A stretch of 64,000 bases of DNA from Verrucomicrobiales bacterium (GCA_029213265.1 JARGNG010000005.1:62001-126000), one strand, 5' to 3'. Positions 9,166-18,264 are shown, counted from the first letter of the stretch. Made by a program: numbers and translations. Notes: generated from the letters alone by a model not told the origin.

Positions 9166-9204
9166 CCGGGGAGGTTGGGGATTGCGAACCCCCGGCCTCC
9201 CCGG
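9166..9204. terminator. Strong GC hairpin between convergent genes
   Basis: CCGGGGAGGTTGGGG pairs with CCCCGGCCTCCCCGG around a short loop, with two G-T wobbles. The hairpin sits between the convergent ThuA and PDZ genes. There is no clear T-tract on either side, so it may be a bidirectional transcription barrier or an mRNA 3'-end stabiliser rather than a canonical intrinsic terminator. Confidence 0.5.
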
Positions 9205-9225
9205 AATCTGTTTGAGGAGGAATCT

Positions 9226-10296
9226 CTACAGCAGCTCTTCCCCTGCCTTCTCCCGCGCGGGTGCGTTCGTCTTCTTCACCTCGGGGGCAGACTGGGGTGT
9301 CAGCACTTCGAGATTATCGAGCTTCATTTTTTCGAGGTATTTCTGCGCTTCTTCCGGAAGAGCCTCCGTTCCCGCCTTGGGATCGAAGTCCCCTTCATGA
9401 ATCAAATTCTCCTTCGCATCACGAATCTCAATGCGGTGTTCTCCGTCTTTCTCCGTGATCGTCACTTCCCCTTCCTGGTTGTCGATCTTGAGAATGCCCT
9501 TCGAGCCTAACACGGTCACCGGAAATCCGGGTTGGACGGAGACGGCGGGGGGACGGCCGTCCACCTTGAGATCTTTCGGATTCGGACTTTTCACTCCCTC
9601 CTTCGAGAAATCCTCGTCTTTCATCTGAAACCAGTTTTTCCGGAGCTGATCCTGTTGCTCCTTCATGTGCTCCCGCCACTTTTCGGAATCGTGTGGATTC
9701 AAGCCGGGAATCGAATAGCCCCGTTGGCCCGGCATCATTCGATGATGCCCCTGCGGTGCGAAAAACTTCTCCTCTTTCCCGCCAAGGGTCACCGTGACCA
9801 CCTTTTCCGCTCCTTTGCGGATCAAAGTGAGGTCCACTTTGTCGCCACTCTTTTTGGTGCGGACGAGGAGTGAAAGATGCTCCGGGGAAATGAGCATCTG
9901 ATCCTCGAACTTCACGAGAATGTCGTGCCTGCGAAGACCGGCTTCCACCGCAGGAGAGTCAGGAAGCGCTTCGTGAATCTGGATGCCAAATCCCTCCTCC
10001 AACTCCAGGTGCTCATGCAGCGAGGGCGCGACCGGCGAGGTGGCCACTCCAAGAAAAGTACGGGACGGCCCCTTCGGTGCGACTCTCTCTCCGGCCTCGG
10101 GTCTCGCGTGAGGAACGTGCGGTTTTGCCTCGCGCTTTTTTTGTTCGCCGAGCGCCACTTTCCGTGGTCGTTCCTTTTTCTCCACTTTGTTTTCCTTTTT
10201 CTCCGCGGACTTATCCGGCTCGGCAAAAGAGATCGCCGGGAAAATGATTACCGCGACAAGGAGGCGCAGGAGAATGGAATGAGGGGTGGTTTTCAT
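9226..10296 (-). CDS. Secreted PDZ-domain protein
   Basis: This 356-residue protein has a signal peptide (MKTTPHSILLRLLVAVIIFPAISFA), then a lysine/glutamate-rich charged linker to about residue 75. A PDZ domain follows at about 78-175 (FLGVATSPV...EEGFGIQIHEALPDSPAVEAGLRRHDILVKFEDQ), the typical ligand-groove plus PxSPAxxAGL pattern. A second half rich in His/Met and charged residues has no known domain; a beta-rich segment lies near 265-320 (GILKIDNQEGEVTITEKDGEHRIEIRD). No protease catalytic triad is present, so it is likely a periplasmic scaffold or adaptor. It follows a small membrane protein by 12 bases, so both are probably one operon. Confidence 0.75.
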   Translation of the reverse strand: MKTTPHSILLRLLVAVIIFPAISFAEPDKSAEKKENKVEKKERPRKVALGEQKKREAKPHVPHARPEAGERVAPKGPSRTFLGVATSPVAPSLHEHLELEEGFGIQIHEALPDSPAVEAGLRRHDILVKFEDQMLISPEHLSLLVRTKKSGDKVDLTLIRKGAEKVVTVTLGGKEEKFFAPQGHHRMMPGQRGYSIPGLNPHDSEKWREHMKEQQDQLRKNWFQMKDEDFSKEGVKSPNPKDLKVDGRPPAVSVQPGFPVTVLGSKGILKIDNQEGEVTITEKDGEHRIEIRDAKENLIHEGDFDPKAGTEALPEEAQKYLEKMKLDNLEVLTPQSAPEVKKTNAPAREKAGEELL

Positions 10297-10308
10297 CAGA
10301 GTAGGGGG

Positions 10309-10830
10309 TCAGTCTGTTTGTAGAGGAACGATGATTTCTTCGTTCCTCGGTTGGAAAAATCGGATGTTGGTTCCCGTATTCGGATCGTGCCAGTGGTAGG
10401 CGTCCTCGTATTCAACCGTGAGGCGCTCGCGCGGACCCTGCTCGGTTTCGATCACGCCGCCGGAAGCCGCATTCACCAGGTAGCCCTGGGCGGAGACCGG
10501 CACGAAGTTGTCGGCGGAAGGGCCATCGACCGGAAGAGCGACCTCTTTCATTCCATTCTCCGCAACTTCGGTCGCTTTCCGAAGCTCCGGTCCGAAACGG
10601 AAGGAGGCGTAGGCCGCCATCGCGACGACACAGGCGATCGTCAGGGGGATGACCCGTCGCCATTGCGGGCGCGTCGGATCGTAGGACGTCTCCGCAGCCG
10701 TGAGCTGGTAGTCACGATGCAGGGTATCGAGAAACCGGACGTCCATGGCGTCGGGCTTCAGATTTTGCAGCAGCGACTCCAGTTCTTTGTCGCTTTCCGG
10801 AAGTTCCGGCTCGTTCGTGTTCTCGCTCAT
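10309..10830 (-). CDS. Single-pass membrane protein, possible anti-sigma-like
   Basis: This 173-residue protein has an acidic cytoplasmic N-terminus (ELPESDKELESLLQNLKPDAMDVRFLDTL), one membrane helix (about residues 60-80, VIPLTIACVVAMAAYASF) and a C-terminal domain with an acidic TVEYEDAYHWHDP segment. The topology resembles small anti-sigma-like or envelope-sensor proteins, but no zinc-binding motif and no adjacent sigma factor gene is present, so the role is open. It lies 12 bases upstream of the PDZ gene and 45 bases after argH, probably in the same minus-strand transcript. Confidence 0.6.
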   Translation of the reverse strand: MSENTNEPELPESDKELESLLQNLKPDAMDVRFLDTLHRDYQLTAAETSYDPTRPQWRRVIPLTIACVVAMAAYASFRFGPELRKATEVAENGMKEVALPVDGPSADNFVPVSAQGYLVNAASGGVIETEQGPRERLTVEYEDAYHWHDPNTGTNIRFFQPRNEEIIVPLQTD

Positions 10831-10875
10831 CTTTTTCGATAGAGCGAAAACCGGTTGGGATTTTGTTTAAAAATC

Positions 10876-12255
10876 TCAAAGGCCCTTGGAGGCCGCAAAT
10901 CGTTTCTGCCACTTGGTAATCTGACGACCCACATTGGCGGGGGAGGGAGCGCCCACTGCCTTTCGCGCTTTGAGCGCGGTCTGGATATCGAGAACACGAT
11001 AGACATCGCCCTCGAATTTCTTCGAATACTGTTGGTATTCGTCGAGTCCGAACTCCGCAAATCCCCGCTTCTCGGTGATACTGTGCGCGGTCAACTTTCC
11101 GATAATCTCGTGCGCGTCACGAAACGGTACGCCTTTCAGAACCAGGTAGTCGGCCAGATCAGTCGCGAGCAGAAAGGGATCGCTCGTCGCACTGAGGGTC
11201 CGTTCCTCTTTGATCTTCGCGACTGCCATCATTTCGGCAAAGACCTCGAGAGCGAGCTTGATTTGATCGACCGAATCAAAGAGCGGCTCTTTGTCCTCCT
11301 GCAGGTCCCGGTTGTAGGTCATGGGCAAACCCTTGATCGTCGTCAGAAGGGTCATCAGGTTTCCAATGAGGCGACCGGTCTTTCCACGGGTCAGCTCAGC
11401 TACGTCCGGATTCTTTTTCTGCGGCATCAGACTCGAACCGGTCGTGTGCGCGTCGCTCAACTCGATGAATCCGAATTCCGCCGAAGCCCAGAGAATCACA
11501 TCCTCGCTCAGGCGGGAAAGGTGCACTCCGATCATGGAAATATCGAAAAGCAACTCGGCCACGAAATCCCGATCGCTGATCGCATCCATGCTGTTTTGCG
11601 TGATCGCAGGAAAGTCGAGCTTCTGCGCGACGAGATTCCGGTTCAGGGGAATCGTCGAACCCGCCAGCGCGCCGGATCCGAGTGGCATCACATTGATCCG
11701 CTTAAAACCGTCCCGGATCCGCTCTTTGTCCCTTTCCAGCATCTCCAGGTAGGCGAGCAGATGATGAGCAAAAAGAACCGGCTGGCCACGCTGCAGGTGG
11801 GTGTAGCCAGGAACAACCGCGTCAGGATGATTCACCGCCAAGGTGAGGAGAGCACTCTGCATATCCTCGAGACGACCGAAGATGGCTCTCGATTCCGCCC
11901 GGCAATAGAGCCGCACATCGAGAGCGACCTGATCGTTCCGGCTTCTCGCAGTGTGGAGCTTGGCTCCCGGTGCACCGATCTTCTCGGTCAGCGCACTTTC
12001 GATATTCATGTGGATATCTTCGAGGCTGGTCTTGAAGCGAAACTGCCCGCCTTCAATCTCCTGTTTGATCTCTCGGAGACCGCGAACGATGGCCCGCTCT
12101 TCGGTCTTGTTGATGATACCGGCATCCTGAAGCGCCGCGGCATGGGCGATCGATCCTTCGATATCGTAGGCATAAAGCCGCCAATCGTAGGAGATCGATT
12201 CTCCGTAACGCTGCACCAGGTTCGATGTATCGGTCTGAAATCGTCCTTTCCACAT
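10876..12255 (-). CDS. argH: Argininosuccinate lyase
   Basis: This 459-residue enzyme performs the last step of arginine synthesis, splitting argininosuccinate to arginine and fumarate. ATG 12255 (MWKGRFQTDTSNLVQRY) was chosen over the upstream in-frame start, which overlaps the Fur-family gene. WKGRF is the usual ArgH start. DIHMNIESALTEKIG, LHTARSRNDQVALD and the signature GSSLMPQKKNPDVAEL loop (catalytic serine in GSS) are all present. Length is typical of the family. It sits 44 bases downstream of the Fur-family regulator gene, likely co-transcribed with it. Confidence 0.96.
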   Translation of the reverse strand: MWKGRFQTDTSNLVQRYGESISYDWRLYAYDIEGSIAHAAALQDAGIINKTEERAIVRGLREIKQEIEGGQFRFKTSLEDIHMNIESALTEKIGAPGAKLHTARSRNDQVALDVRLYCRAESRAIFGRLEDMQSALLTLAVNHPDAVVPGYTHLQRGQPVLFAHHLLAYLEMLERDKERIRDGFKRINVMPLGSGALAGSTIPLNRNLVAQKLDFPAITQNSMDAISDRDFVAELLFDISMIGVHLSRLSEDVILWASAEFGFIELSDAHTTGSSLMPQKKNPDVAELTRGKTGRLIGNLMTLLTTIKGLPMTYNRDLQEDKEPLFDSVDQIKLALEVFAEMMAVAKIKEERTLSATSDPFLLATDLADYLVLKGVPFRDAHEIIGKLTAHSITEKRGFAEFGLDEYQQYSKKFEGDVYRVLDIQTALKARKAVGAPSPANVGRQITKWQKRFAASKGL

Positions 12256-12299
12256 AGTACTGCCTTCGCCGCGAGAGCCCGCTTTTTCAACCGCGATTT

Positions 12300-12785
12300 T
12301 TACCCCGGCTGCTTGCCTAGACGCATCTCGATGAGGTTTTCGCAAACACCGTCACTTCGCAATTTGTCGCAGCAGGCTTCGATCCGCATCGATTTGGAGG
12401 AGGGCCGGAAACCCAGGCGTCTCGTGATGCAGTCCACGAGGAGGGCGACATTGTCATCCTCAAATTCGATCACTTTTCCGCAATCCACACAGATGAGGTG
12501 ATTGTGGTTCGGGGAATCGAGAAAGTTCGGATCGTAGACCCGCTCGTCTTTTCCGAGATCGATTTCGCGGAGCAATCCGCATTCCTCGAGCAGGGAAATG
12601 GTCCGGTAGAGCGTCGCCCGGGACGTTTTGGGATCGATCTTTCTCGATTTTTTGAGAAGCTCTTCCGCCGTGAAATGGTCGTCGCTCGCGAATGCGGCTT
12701 CGACGATCACATCGCGCTGATTCGTCCGGCGCATACCGCGACCGCGAATAAATTCATCGAAGCGTTCTTTGATTTCAGCGTTCAT
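12300..12785 (-). CDS. Fur-family transcriptional regulator
   Basis: This 161-residue metal- or peroxide-responsive repressor has a winged-helix DNA-binding part (residues about 10-85) including RRTNQRDVIVEAAF and SRATLYRTISLLEECGLL, the family recognition helix. The C-terminal metal-binding and dimer domain contains HNHLICVDCGKVIEFED with the CxxC structural zinc pair. A late Cys cluster (EACCDKL...GVCEN) is present, although the usual second CxxC spacing is altered. Whether it is Fur, Zur or PerR cannot be told by eye. It is divergent from manA over 85 bases and upstream of argH, an unusual partner. Confidence 0.9.
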   Translation of the reverse strand: MNAEIKERFDEFIRGRGMRRTNQRDVIVEAAFASDDHFTAEELLKKSRKIDPKTSRATLYRTISLLEECGLLREIDLGKDERVYDPNFLDSPNHNHLICVDCGKVIEFEDDNVALLVDCITRRLGFRPSSKSMRIEACCDKLRSDGVCENLIEMRLGKQPG

Positions 12786-12870
12786 GTTCTGTCACAGGCG
12801 AAAAAGAAAGAGTCGAATCGGCCAATTTCCTGCTTTCCTCCCTGCTATCACTACCAGATATTTTCCCGAT

Positions 12871-13830
12871 ATGTCCACCTTCCGCGAGTCCTTTCTTCAG
12901 TTCGAACCCATTTACCAAACTCGCGTTTGGGGCGGGAGGACATTGGAAGAGCGATTTCATCGCCCCCTTCCGAATCCGGATTCCCCCTTTGGAGAATCCT
13001 GGGACATTTCGGCCCGGGAAGAAGCCGACACTATGGTCGTGTCCGGCGCGCTCTCCGGCAAAACACTTCGGGAACTCTGGAACGATCCGGATCAGAAGGC
13101 ATCCATCTTTGGACCGGAGGCACCTTCCGGAGAGCGATTTCCCCTCCTCTGCAAAATTCTCGATGCGAGGGACAAACTCAGTGTGCAGGTGCATCCCCCC
13201 GCGAGTGTCGCGGAGGAACTGGGGGGAGAACCAAAAACGGAAGTCTGGTACATCGCCCATGCAGATCCGGGCGCGGAACTGTATGTCGGCGTAAGAAAGG
13301 ACGTGACCGAAGCGGTCTTTCGCGAAGCCCTCGAAAACGGCACCGTGGAAGAATACATTCACTCGATTCCCGTGAAGACGGGCGATCACATTTTCATTCC
13401 GAGCGGACGCCTCCATGCGATCGGGGCCGGACTTCTCATTTACGAGATCCAGCAAAACTCCGACACGACCTACCGTGTCTTCGACTGGAACCGCCTCGGA
13501 ATGAGCGGCGAACCACGGGACCTGCACATCGAGGAATCGCTTCGCTGCATCGACTTTGACGATGTCGAACCGGAAACGGATCAGGCGGACGGAGCGCTCC
13601 TCTGCGAGTGCGAACACTTTCGGCTGGAGCGCCATTCCGTCGGAGACGCCGATAGTATCTTCTCCGCCACAGACGGTCGCTTCTCGATTCTGACCCTGAT
13701 CAGCGGCGAACTCTCCGCGGGGGGAGCAAGCTGGTCCGAGGGCGATTTCCTGATCATTCCGGCCGGAGCCGAGAAGGAACTGCCGGTCGCTTCTTCCGGG
13801 GGCGCGGAGTTTCTCCTGACGACCTGGTAA
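12871..13830 (+). CDS. manA: Mannose-6-phosphate isomerase, class I
   Basis: This 319-residue cytoplasmic enzyme interconverts fructose 6-phosphate and mannose 6-phosphate. ATG 12871 (MSTFRESFLQFEPIYQTRVWGG) was chosen over the track start, since FEP.Y..R.WGG is the canonical N-terminus of the short class I type. Zinc ligands are visible in LSVQVHPP (Q and H), KTEVWYI (E) and the later PSGRLHAIGAGLL (H). The catalytic region YEIQQNSDTTYRVFDWNR is intact. It ends three bases from the convergent kdsD stop. It may feed mannose units into surface glycans together with the nearby glycosyltransferase, an inference from proximity. Confidence 0.93.
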   Translation: MSTFRESFLQFEPIYQTRVWGGRTLEERFHRPLPNPDSPFGESWDISAREEADTMVVSGALSGKTLRELWNDPDQKASIFGPEAPSGERFPLLCKILDARDKLSVQVHPPASVAEELGGEPKTEVWYIAHADPGAELYVGVRKDVTEAVFREALENGTVEEYIHSIPVKTGDHIFIPSGRLHAIGAGLLIYEIQQNSDTTYRVFDWNRLGMSGEPRDLHIEESLRCIDFDDVEPETDQADGALLCECEHFRLERHSVGDADSIFSATDGRFSILTLISGELSAGGASWSEGDFLIIPAGAEKELPVASSGGAEFLLTTW

Positions 13831-13833
13831 GAA

Positions 13834-14808
13834 TCACACGACGCTCACCCGGGTGAGGTCCTGCGTATCGATCATCCCGATGGGACATCCTTCCGCATCG
13901 ACGACGACGAGATCGTCGATCCGGCTTTCCTCGAGCATTCGAAGAACTTCCCCGACGAGACGATCCGAGGCGACGTGAATTGGATTCCGGGTCATCAAGT
14001 CACCGACCGGCTGTTTTCCGATTTCTGGATTCCCGCTTTGAAATGCCCGGGCGAAGTCACCCTGGGTAAAGACACCGGCGAGTTTTCCCGCTTCGTCGAT
14101 GACGACCACGGCGCCGGCGCGGGCCCCGGTCATTTTGGCGATCACATCGATGACCAGCTCCCCGGGAGTCACCGTGACGAAGTCGCTGCCCTTCCGCATG
14201 ATATCTTCCGCCCGGAGCAAAAGGGCGCGGCCGAGCGAACCTCCGGGATGAAGTTCCGCGAAATGTTCTTTCGTAAATCCGCGGGACTCCAGCAAGACCA
14301 TCGCCAGCGCATCCCCGATCACCAGCGTGTTGGTGGTGCTCGAAGTCGGGGCCAGGTTGAGCGGGCAGGCTTCCCGTTGCACATTGATGTCGAGAACGCA
14401 GTCCGCCGCCCTGCCCAGGGTCGATTCGGGCTTTCCGGTGATCGCGATCAACTGAACCTGGCGCCGCTTCAAATGGGGAATAAGCGCGAGCAATTCCTCG
14501 GTCTCGCCGGAATAACTCAATGCGATGACGCTGTCACCCGCATTCACCAGGCCGAGATCCCCATGAATCGCGTCCTGGCAGTTCAAGACCGATGCGGGAG
14601 CGCCGGTCGAATTAAAGGTCGCCGCCAACTTGCTGCCGACGTTTCCCGACTTCCCGACCCCGACGATGGCAATGCGGGCTCCGCTTTCGATCGTTTGTTG
14701 GAGCGTATCGACCGCGAGCGCGAACGAATCATCGATCCGCTCGACAAGGCGGTTCAATTCTTCGATCTCCAGCGAGATGACACGGCGGGCTTTTTCGAGG
14801 GGATCCAT
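13834..14808 (-). CDS. kdsD: Arabinose-5-phosphate isomerase (KdsD/KpsF type)
   Basis: This 324-residue enzyme is predicted to isomerise ribulose 5-phosphate to arabinose 5-phosphate, the first step of KDO synthesis for lipopolysaccharide. ATG 14808 (MDPLEKARRVISLEIEEL) is preferred over an upstream TTG at 14850. A SIS domain (about 35-170) has IVGVGKSGNVGSKLAATF, SYSGETEELL and PTSSTTNTLVIGDALA. FAELHPGGSLGR follows, then a CBS pair (about 205-320) with VTVTPGELVIDVIAKM and DIDTQD-like ends. It is tail-to-tail with manA. Presence of this gene supports a Gram-negative LPS-bearing envelope. Confidence 0.93.
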   Translation of the reverse strand: MDPLEKARRVISLEIEELNRLVERIDDSFALAVDTLQQTIESGARIAIVGVGKSGNVGSKLAATFNSTGAPASVLNCQDAIHGDLGLVNAGDSVIALSYSGETEELLALIPHLKRRQVQLIAITGKPESTLGRAADCVLDINVQREACPLNLAPTSSTTNTLVIGDALAMVLLESRGFTKEHFAELHPGGSLGRALLLRAEDIMRKGSDFVTVTPGELVIDVIAKMTGARAGAVVVIDEAGKLAGVFTQGDFARAFQSGNPEIGKQPVGDLMTRNPIHVASDRLVGEVLRMLEESRIDDLVVVDAEGCPIGMIDTQDLTRVSVV

Positions 14809-14934
14809 TTTCAGGTCGTGGAGGATACCGTCGGACCCCTCGCGAGCCAAATGGAATGTTCAGAAGCTGATCGCGACTCCTGTAGCCGGTCTCTCCGAGA
14901 CCGGGGGACGCGATCTCCGACAAAACGCCGACTT

Positions 14935-15996
14935 CTAAAACATTTCCATCTGCAATCCGCCGGCCTTTTCCACCGGCTTGAACCGCACCCCGGCACCGAT
15001 GAGGCGGACCGATTTCCCGTCTCCCCGGGTCCAGGCTTCGGCAAGAAGCTCCCGAATGACATCGGGCTCCACCTTTTCCGCGGCGCGTTGCGCGGTCGTG
15101 CTCTGGAAATCTTCAAATTTCACTTTCACGACACACTCCCGAATCTCCCGATCGTCGACTCGCCCGGTTAGATCATCCTGCAACTCCAGGATGAGCTCGT
15201 CCAACTTTTGCAAACCTTCGTCGAGCGAGGTCACGTTTTCGCGAAAGGTGCGCTCGTTGCTGAGCGACTTTCTCTCCCGATGGGGATTGACGGGCCGGTC
15301 ATCAATTCCCCGGCAGAGCCGGAAAAGAGAACTGCCCAGTTTTCCAAAGCGCTGCACCAGCTCCACCTCGGTCTTGTCCCGCAAGTCGCCGCAGGTATCG
15401 ATCCCCGCATCGTGCAGGCGCGCTGCGGTTCGCTTGCCCACGCCCCAGATTTTCTTCACGGGAAGCTGCAGGAGAAATTCATCGAGTGCTTCCTCCGTCA
15501 CCTCGAACTGTCCATCCGGCTTATTCCAATCGCTCGCGATCTTGGCGAGAAACTTGTTCGAAGCGATTCCGGCGGAAGCAGTCAGGCCGGTTTCGAGGCG
15601 GATGCGCTGGCGAATTTCCCAGGCGATCGTAGACGCCTCGGAATCGAGATGAGAAAGATCGAGATAGGCTTCGTCAAGGGAAAGGGGCTCAATCAGATCG
15701 GTGAACTGCGAAAAGATCTCCCGAATTCTCGTCGATTCTTTCCGGTACAGTTCGAAACGAGTCGGCAGGAGAATCAAATCCGGGCACAGCTCCCTTGCTT
15801 TGAAAGAAGGCATTGCGGAGCGGCATCCATATTTCCGCGCCTCGTAGTTGCAGGTCGTCAAGACCCCGCGCCCGCTGCGGCCGCCAACCGCGACCGGCTT
15901 CCCGACCAGTTCCGGCTGCTCCCGGAGCTCGATCGCCGCGTAGAAGCAATCCATATCGACATGGATGATTTTCCGTTTTGGCTTCGCAGGCGTCAT
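14935..15996 (-). CDS. dinB: DNA polymerase IV (Y family)
   Basis: This 353-residue translesion polymerase starts at ATG 15996 (MTPAKPKRKIIHVDMDCFYAAIE). The upstream in-frame start overlaps the divergent glycosyltransferase. The catalytic carboxylates lie in HVDMDCFYAA and LSLDEAYLDL. LLPTRFELYRK, AGIASNKFLAKIASDWNKPDGQ and the helix-hairpin-helix segment VKKIWGVGKRTAARL follow in family order. The final residues QMEMF match a sliding-clamp binding pentapeptide, as expected at the C-terminus of Pol IV. No LexA box was identified in the short divergent region. Confidence 0.95.
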   Translation of the reverse strand: MTPAKPKRKIIHVDMDCFYAAIELREQPELVGKPVAVGGRSGRGVLTTCNYEARKYGCRSAMPSFKARELCPDLILLPTRFELYRKESTRIREIFSQFTDLIEPLSLDEAYLDLSHLDSEASTIAWEIRQRIRLETGLTASAGIASNKFLAKIASDWNKPDGQFEVTEEALDEFLLQLPVKKIWGVGKRTAARLHDAGIDTCGDLRDKTEVELVQRFGKLGSSLFRLCRGIDDRPVNPHRERKSLSNERTFRENVTSLDEGLQKLDELILELQDDLTGRVDDREIRECVVKVKFEDFQSTTAQRAAEKVEPDVIRELLAEAWTRGDGKSVRLIGAGVRFKPVEKAGGLQMEMF

Positions 15997-16063
15997 GCTG
16001 GATGCATGTTCGCTTGAATAGTTCTTTTGCGCAACGAATTTCCCTTTCCTCCCCGACGCGCGT

Positions 16064-16816
16064 ATGGTTGAGGACATGCCCGACTACAGCGTCATCATTC
16101 CGGCCTTCAACGAGGAGGAGTTTCTCGCGGAAACCATCCTCGCCGCCCGCGAAGCCATGAACGCTTTGGATCGCGAGGGGGAACTGATCGTGGTCGACAA
16201 CAACTCCACTGACAGCACGGCCGAAGTAGCTCGGAAGGCCGGAGCGGATCGAGTCGTTTTCGAAGCTCACAACCAGATTGCCAGGGCGAGAAATGCAGGA
16301 GCCGCCGCGACGACGACTCCCCTGCTCGTTTTCGTCGACGCCGACACCCGGATCAATCAAACCACGCTCTCCATCGCCCTCGACATGCTGGAAAGTGGCC
16401 AAGTCGCAGCAGGCGGAGCCCGGCTCGTGATGGATCAACCGGTCACACCGATGGTCGGCTGGCTCGTCGACAGCTGGAATCGAACCGCGGCGCTCTTTCG
16501 CTACGCCGCCGGAAGTTTTTTCTTTTGCCGGCGCGATGCCTTTGAAGCGGGAGGCGGCTTCGCCGAGGACGTTTACGCCGGAGAAGAGGTCTGGCTGGCC
16601 CGACGGATCAAAAAATGGGCGCGACCGAAAAAGCTCACGTTCCAGGTGATCGCCGACCCTCCGGTGGTGACCTCGGGTCGGAAATCGGATTGGTTTTCGA
16701 CCTGGGACTTTGTCCGCCAACTCGCGATCCTTTTCCTGATTCCGGGAGCCACCAAAAGCAAACGCCTCTGTTCGATGTGGTATCACCGGCCACGGGAAAA
16801 AGGCGCGGAAACCTGA
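16064..16816 (+). CDS. Family 2 glycosyltransferase
   Basis: This 250-residue enzyme has a GT-A fold: YSVIIPAFNEEEFLAETI at the N-terminus, LIVVDNNSTDSTAEVA, ARNAGAAATTTPLLVFVDADTRI (DxD metal/nucleotide-sugar site at VDADT) and ACG-free acceptor region YAAGSFFFCRRDAFEAGGGFAEDVYAGEEVWL (the EE of the ED-type motif). It has no transmembrane helices apart from a weak hydrophobic stretch near residue 220, so it is probably cytoplasmic or peripheral. The acceptor is unknown; an envelope glycan is inferred. ATG 16076 (MPDYSV) is an alternative start. It is divergent from dinB and tail-to-tail with the cyclase-like gene. Confidence 0.85.
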   Translation: MVEDMPDYSVIIPAFNEEEFLAETILAAREAMNALDREGELIVVDNNSTDSTAEVARKAGADRVVFEAHNQIARARNAGAAATTTPLLVFVDADTRINQTTLSIALDMLESGQVAAGGARLVMDQPVTPMVGWLVDSWNRTAALFRYAAGSFFFCRRDAFEAGGGFAEDVYAGEEVWLARRIKKWARPKKLTFQVIADPPVVTSGRKSDWFSTWDFVRQLAILFLIPGATKSKRLCSMWYHRPREKGAET

Positions 16817-16827
16817 TTTCTCCCGGC

Positions 16828-18264
16828 TCAGCGAAGCTGCGGCTTGGGCATCGTGAGCCGGAAGAGGACAAAATCGAAGTCCTCCTCCTCGACTGCTTCC
16901 AGCGGAAAGGTGTGATGCAAATTTTCTGCGGTCAGGTCCGAAAGAGTGAGGCGATTTCCTTTCTCTTTTCCGATCGCAACAATCTCCGCGGCCGAGTCGA
17001 CCACGGCATGAACGCTGTCATACTCAAGCTGATCCTGCATCCCGGTGTGCTGCACCTGCGCGTTGCCCGAGTGAATTCCCACCTCAAGAAATACGGGCTT
17101 GTTCGTTTGCACGTTCCACTCGTTGAGAAGCTTCGCGAGGGCATTCTGCATTTCCAGGGCCGCCTCCACGGCATGCCGTTCCTGATGGAGATCGTCCCCG
17201 TTGCTGCCAAAGATCGCGATGAAACTTTCGTCCGAAGACTTCTCCAGGGAACCGCCATGCCTCAGGACGACATCGATCATGGTGGAAAAATATTCGTTCA
17301 GCAGAGCAAAGACACGCTCGCTTCCCAGCTTGGAGGACAACTGACGGAATCCACAAAGCTCTGCGACGAGCGCGGTGATTTTCCGCTCCGTCGTTTCGCT
17401 GATCTCCGATTCGGTCACCTTCGAATCAGCGGCCTGCGACCTCACGTAGTGCACCAGTGCACCTTTGAGCGACTCCCGTTCCTCGAGGCCCTCCACCATT
17501 TGGTTGATCGAAGTCGCCAACTCTCCAAACTCGTCGTTGGATTTCACCTCGATTCTCGATCCGAAATTTCCCCGCCCGATTTCGCGCACAAAGTCGCGCA
17601 GTTCGGTAAGCGGCTTCGTAATTTTTCCAGAAATCCAGGCCGCGAGAGCAGAGGCAAGAAGCAAGGCCGACAACATCGCGACCAGATCCCCGATGAGAAG
17701 CTGGCGCAACATGGTCTGGATACGCTGCGCCACTATATCAACGCCGACCAGGGCAACGGGCTCTCCCCCGGAATTCAAAACCGGGGCAAACGCCGACAGC
17801 CAGATTCCGAACGAATCCTGCGCATAGTGATCATCGACCGAAGGTTGATCCAGCGATGGCTTTTCTATTTCCTTTTCGAATTCCACCACATCTCCGAGGT
17901 AGGACCTTTCGTCCCCCTCCTCCTGCGCGTCGACTACATATTCCCACGTTCCATCCTCGAGGGGACGTATGATATAGATAAATCGAACCGGTAGCGCTCC
18001 CGTTGAATTGGCATCACGAACCGCACGGATTTTATCGCGAATCAAATTGTATTCCGGAGTCCCCTCCTGATCCGGAGATTTCAGACTTTCCACCAGATCC
18101 CCGTCCACCCGGGGAGCCGTGCTCGCCGCGATTGAATATACCTTTTCCTGAATCAACTCAAAGGTCAGACGATTCGCCTTGCGAAGGCTCAACCAGAGCA
18201 GGAGACCGCAACTGATTCCCACCAGCAGGATCAGCATCAATTGAAGTTTTTTACGAAAAGGCAC
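16828..18264 (-). CDS. Membrane sensor with HAMP and degenerate class III cyclase domain
   Basis: The protein has 478 residues from a GTG start. TM1 is about residues 8-26, an extracytoplasmic sensor region about 27-185 (Cache-like, unproven), TM2 about 190-212, HAMP about 213-265 (ITKPLTELRDFV...DEFGELATSINQM) and a guanylate/adenylate cyclase fold about 293-470. The catalytic signature is altered. The first metal Asp of the FADI motif is Glu302 (VAELCGF). The GDG loop is SSDES, keeping Asp345. The transition-state Asn and Arg of VN.AAR are Asp423 and Glu427 (VVDSAAEIV). It is therefore probably a pseudo-enzyme or has changed chemistry. It lies 69 bases downstream of trmB on the same strand. 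Confidence 0.8.
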   Translation of the reverse strand: MPFRKKLQLMLILLVGISCGLLLWLSLRKANRLTFELIQEKVYSIAASTAPRVDGDLVESLKSPDQEGTPEYNLIRDKIRAVRDANSTGALPVRFIYIIRPLEDGTWEYVVDAQEEGDERSYLGDVVEFEKEIEKPSLDQPSVDDHYAQDSFGIWLSAFAPVLNSGGEPVALVGVDIVAQRIQTMLRQLLIGDLVAMLSALLLASALAAWISGKITKPLTELRDFVREIGRGNFGSRIEVKSNDEFGELATSINQMVEGLEERESLKGALVHYVRSQAADSKVTESEISETTERKITALVAELCGFRQLSSKLGSERVFALLNEYFSTMIDVVLRHGGSLEKSSDESFIAIFGSNGDDLHQERHAVEAALEMQNALAKLLNEWNVQTNKPVFLEVGIHSGNAQVQHTGMQDQLEYDSVHAVVDSAAEIVAIGKEKGNRLTLSDLTAENLHHTFPLEAVEEEDFDFVLFRLTMPKPQLR

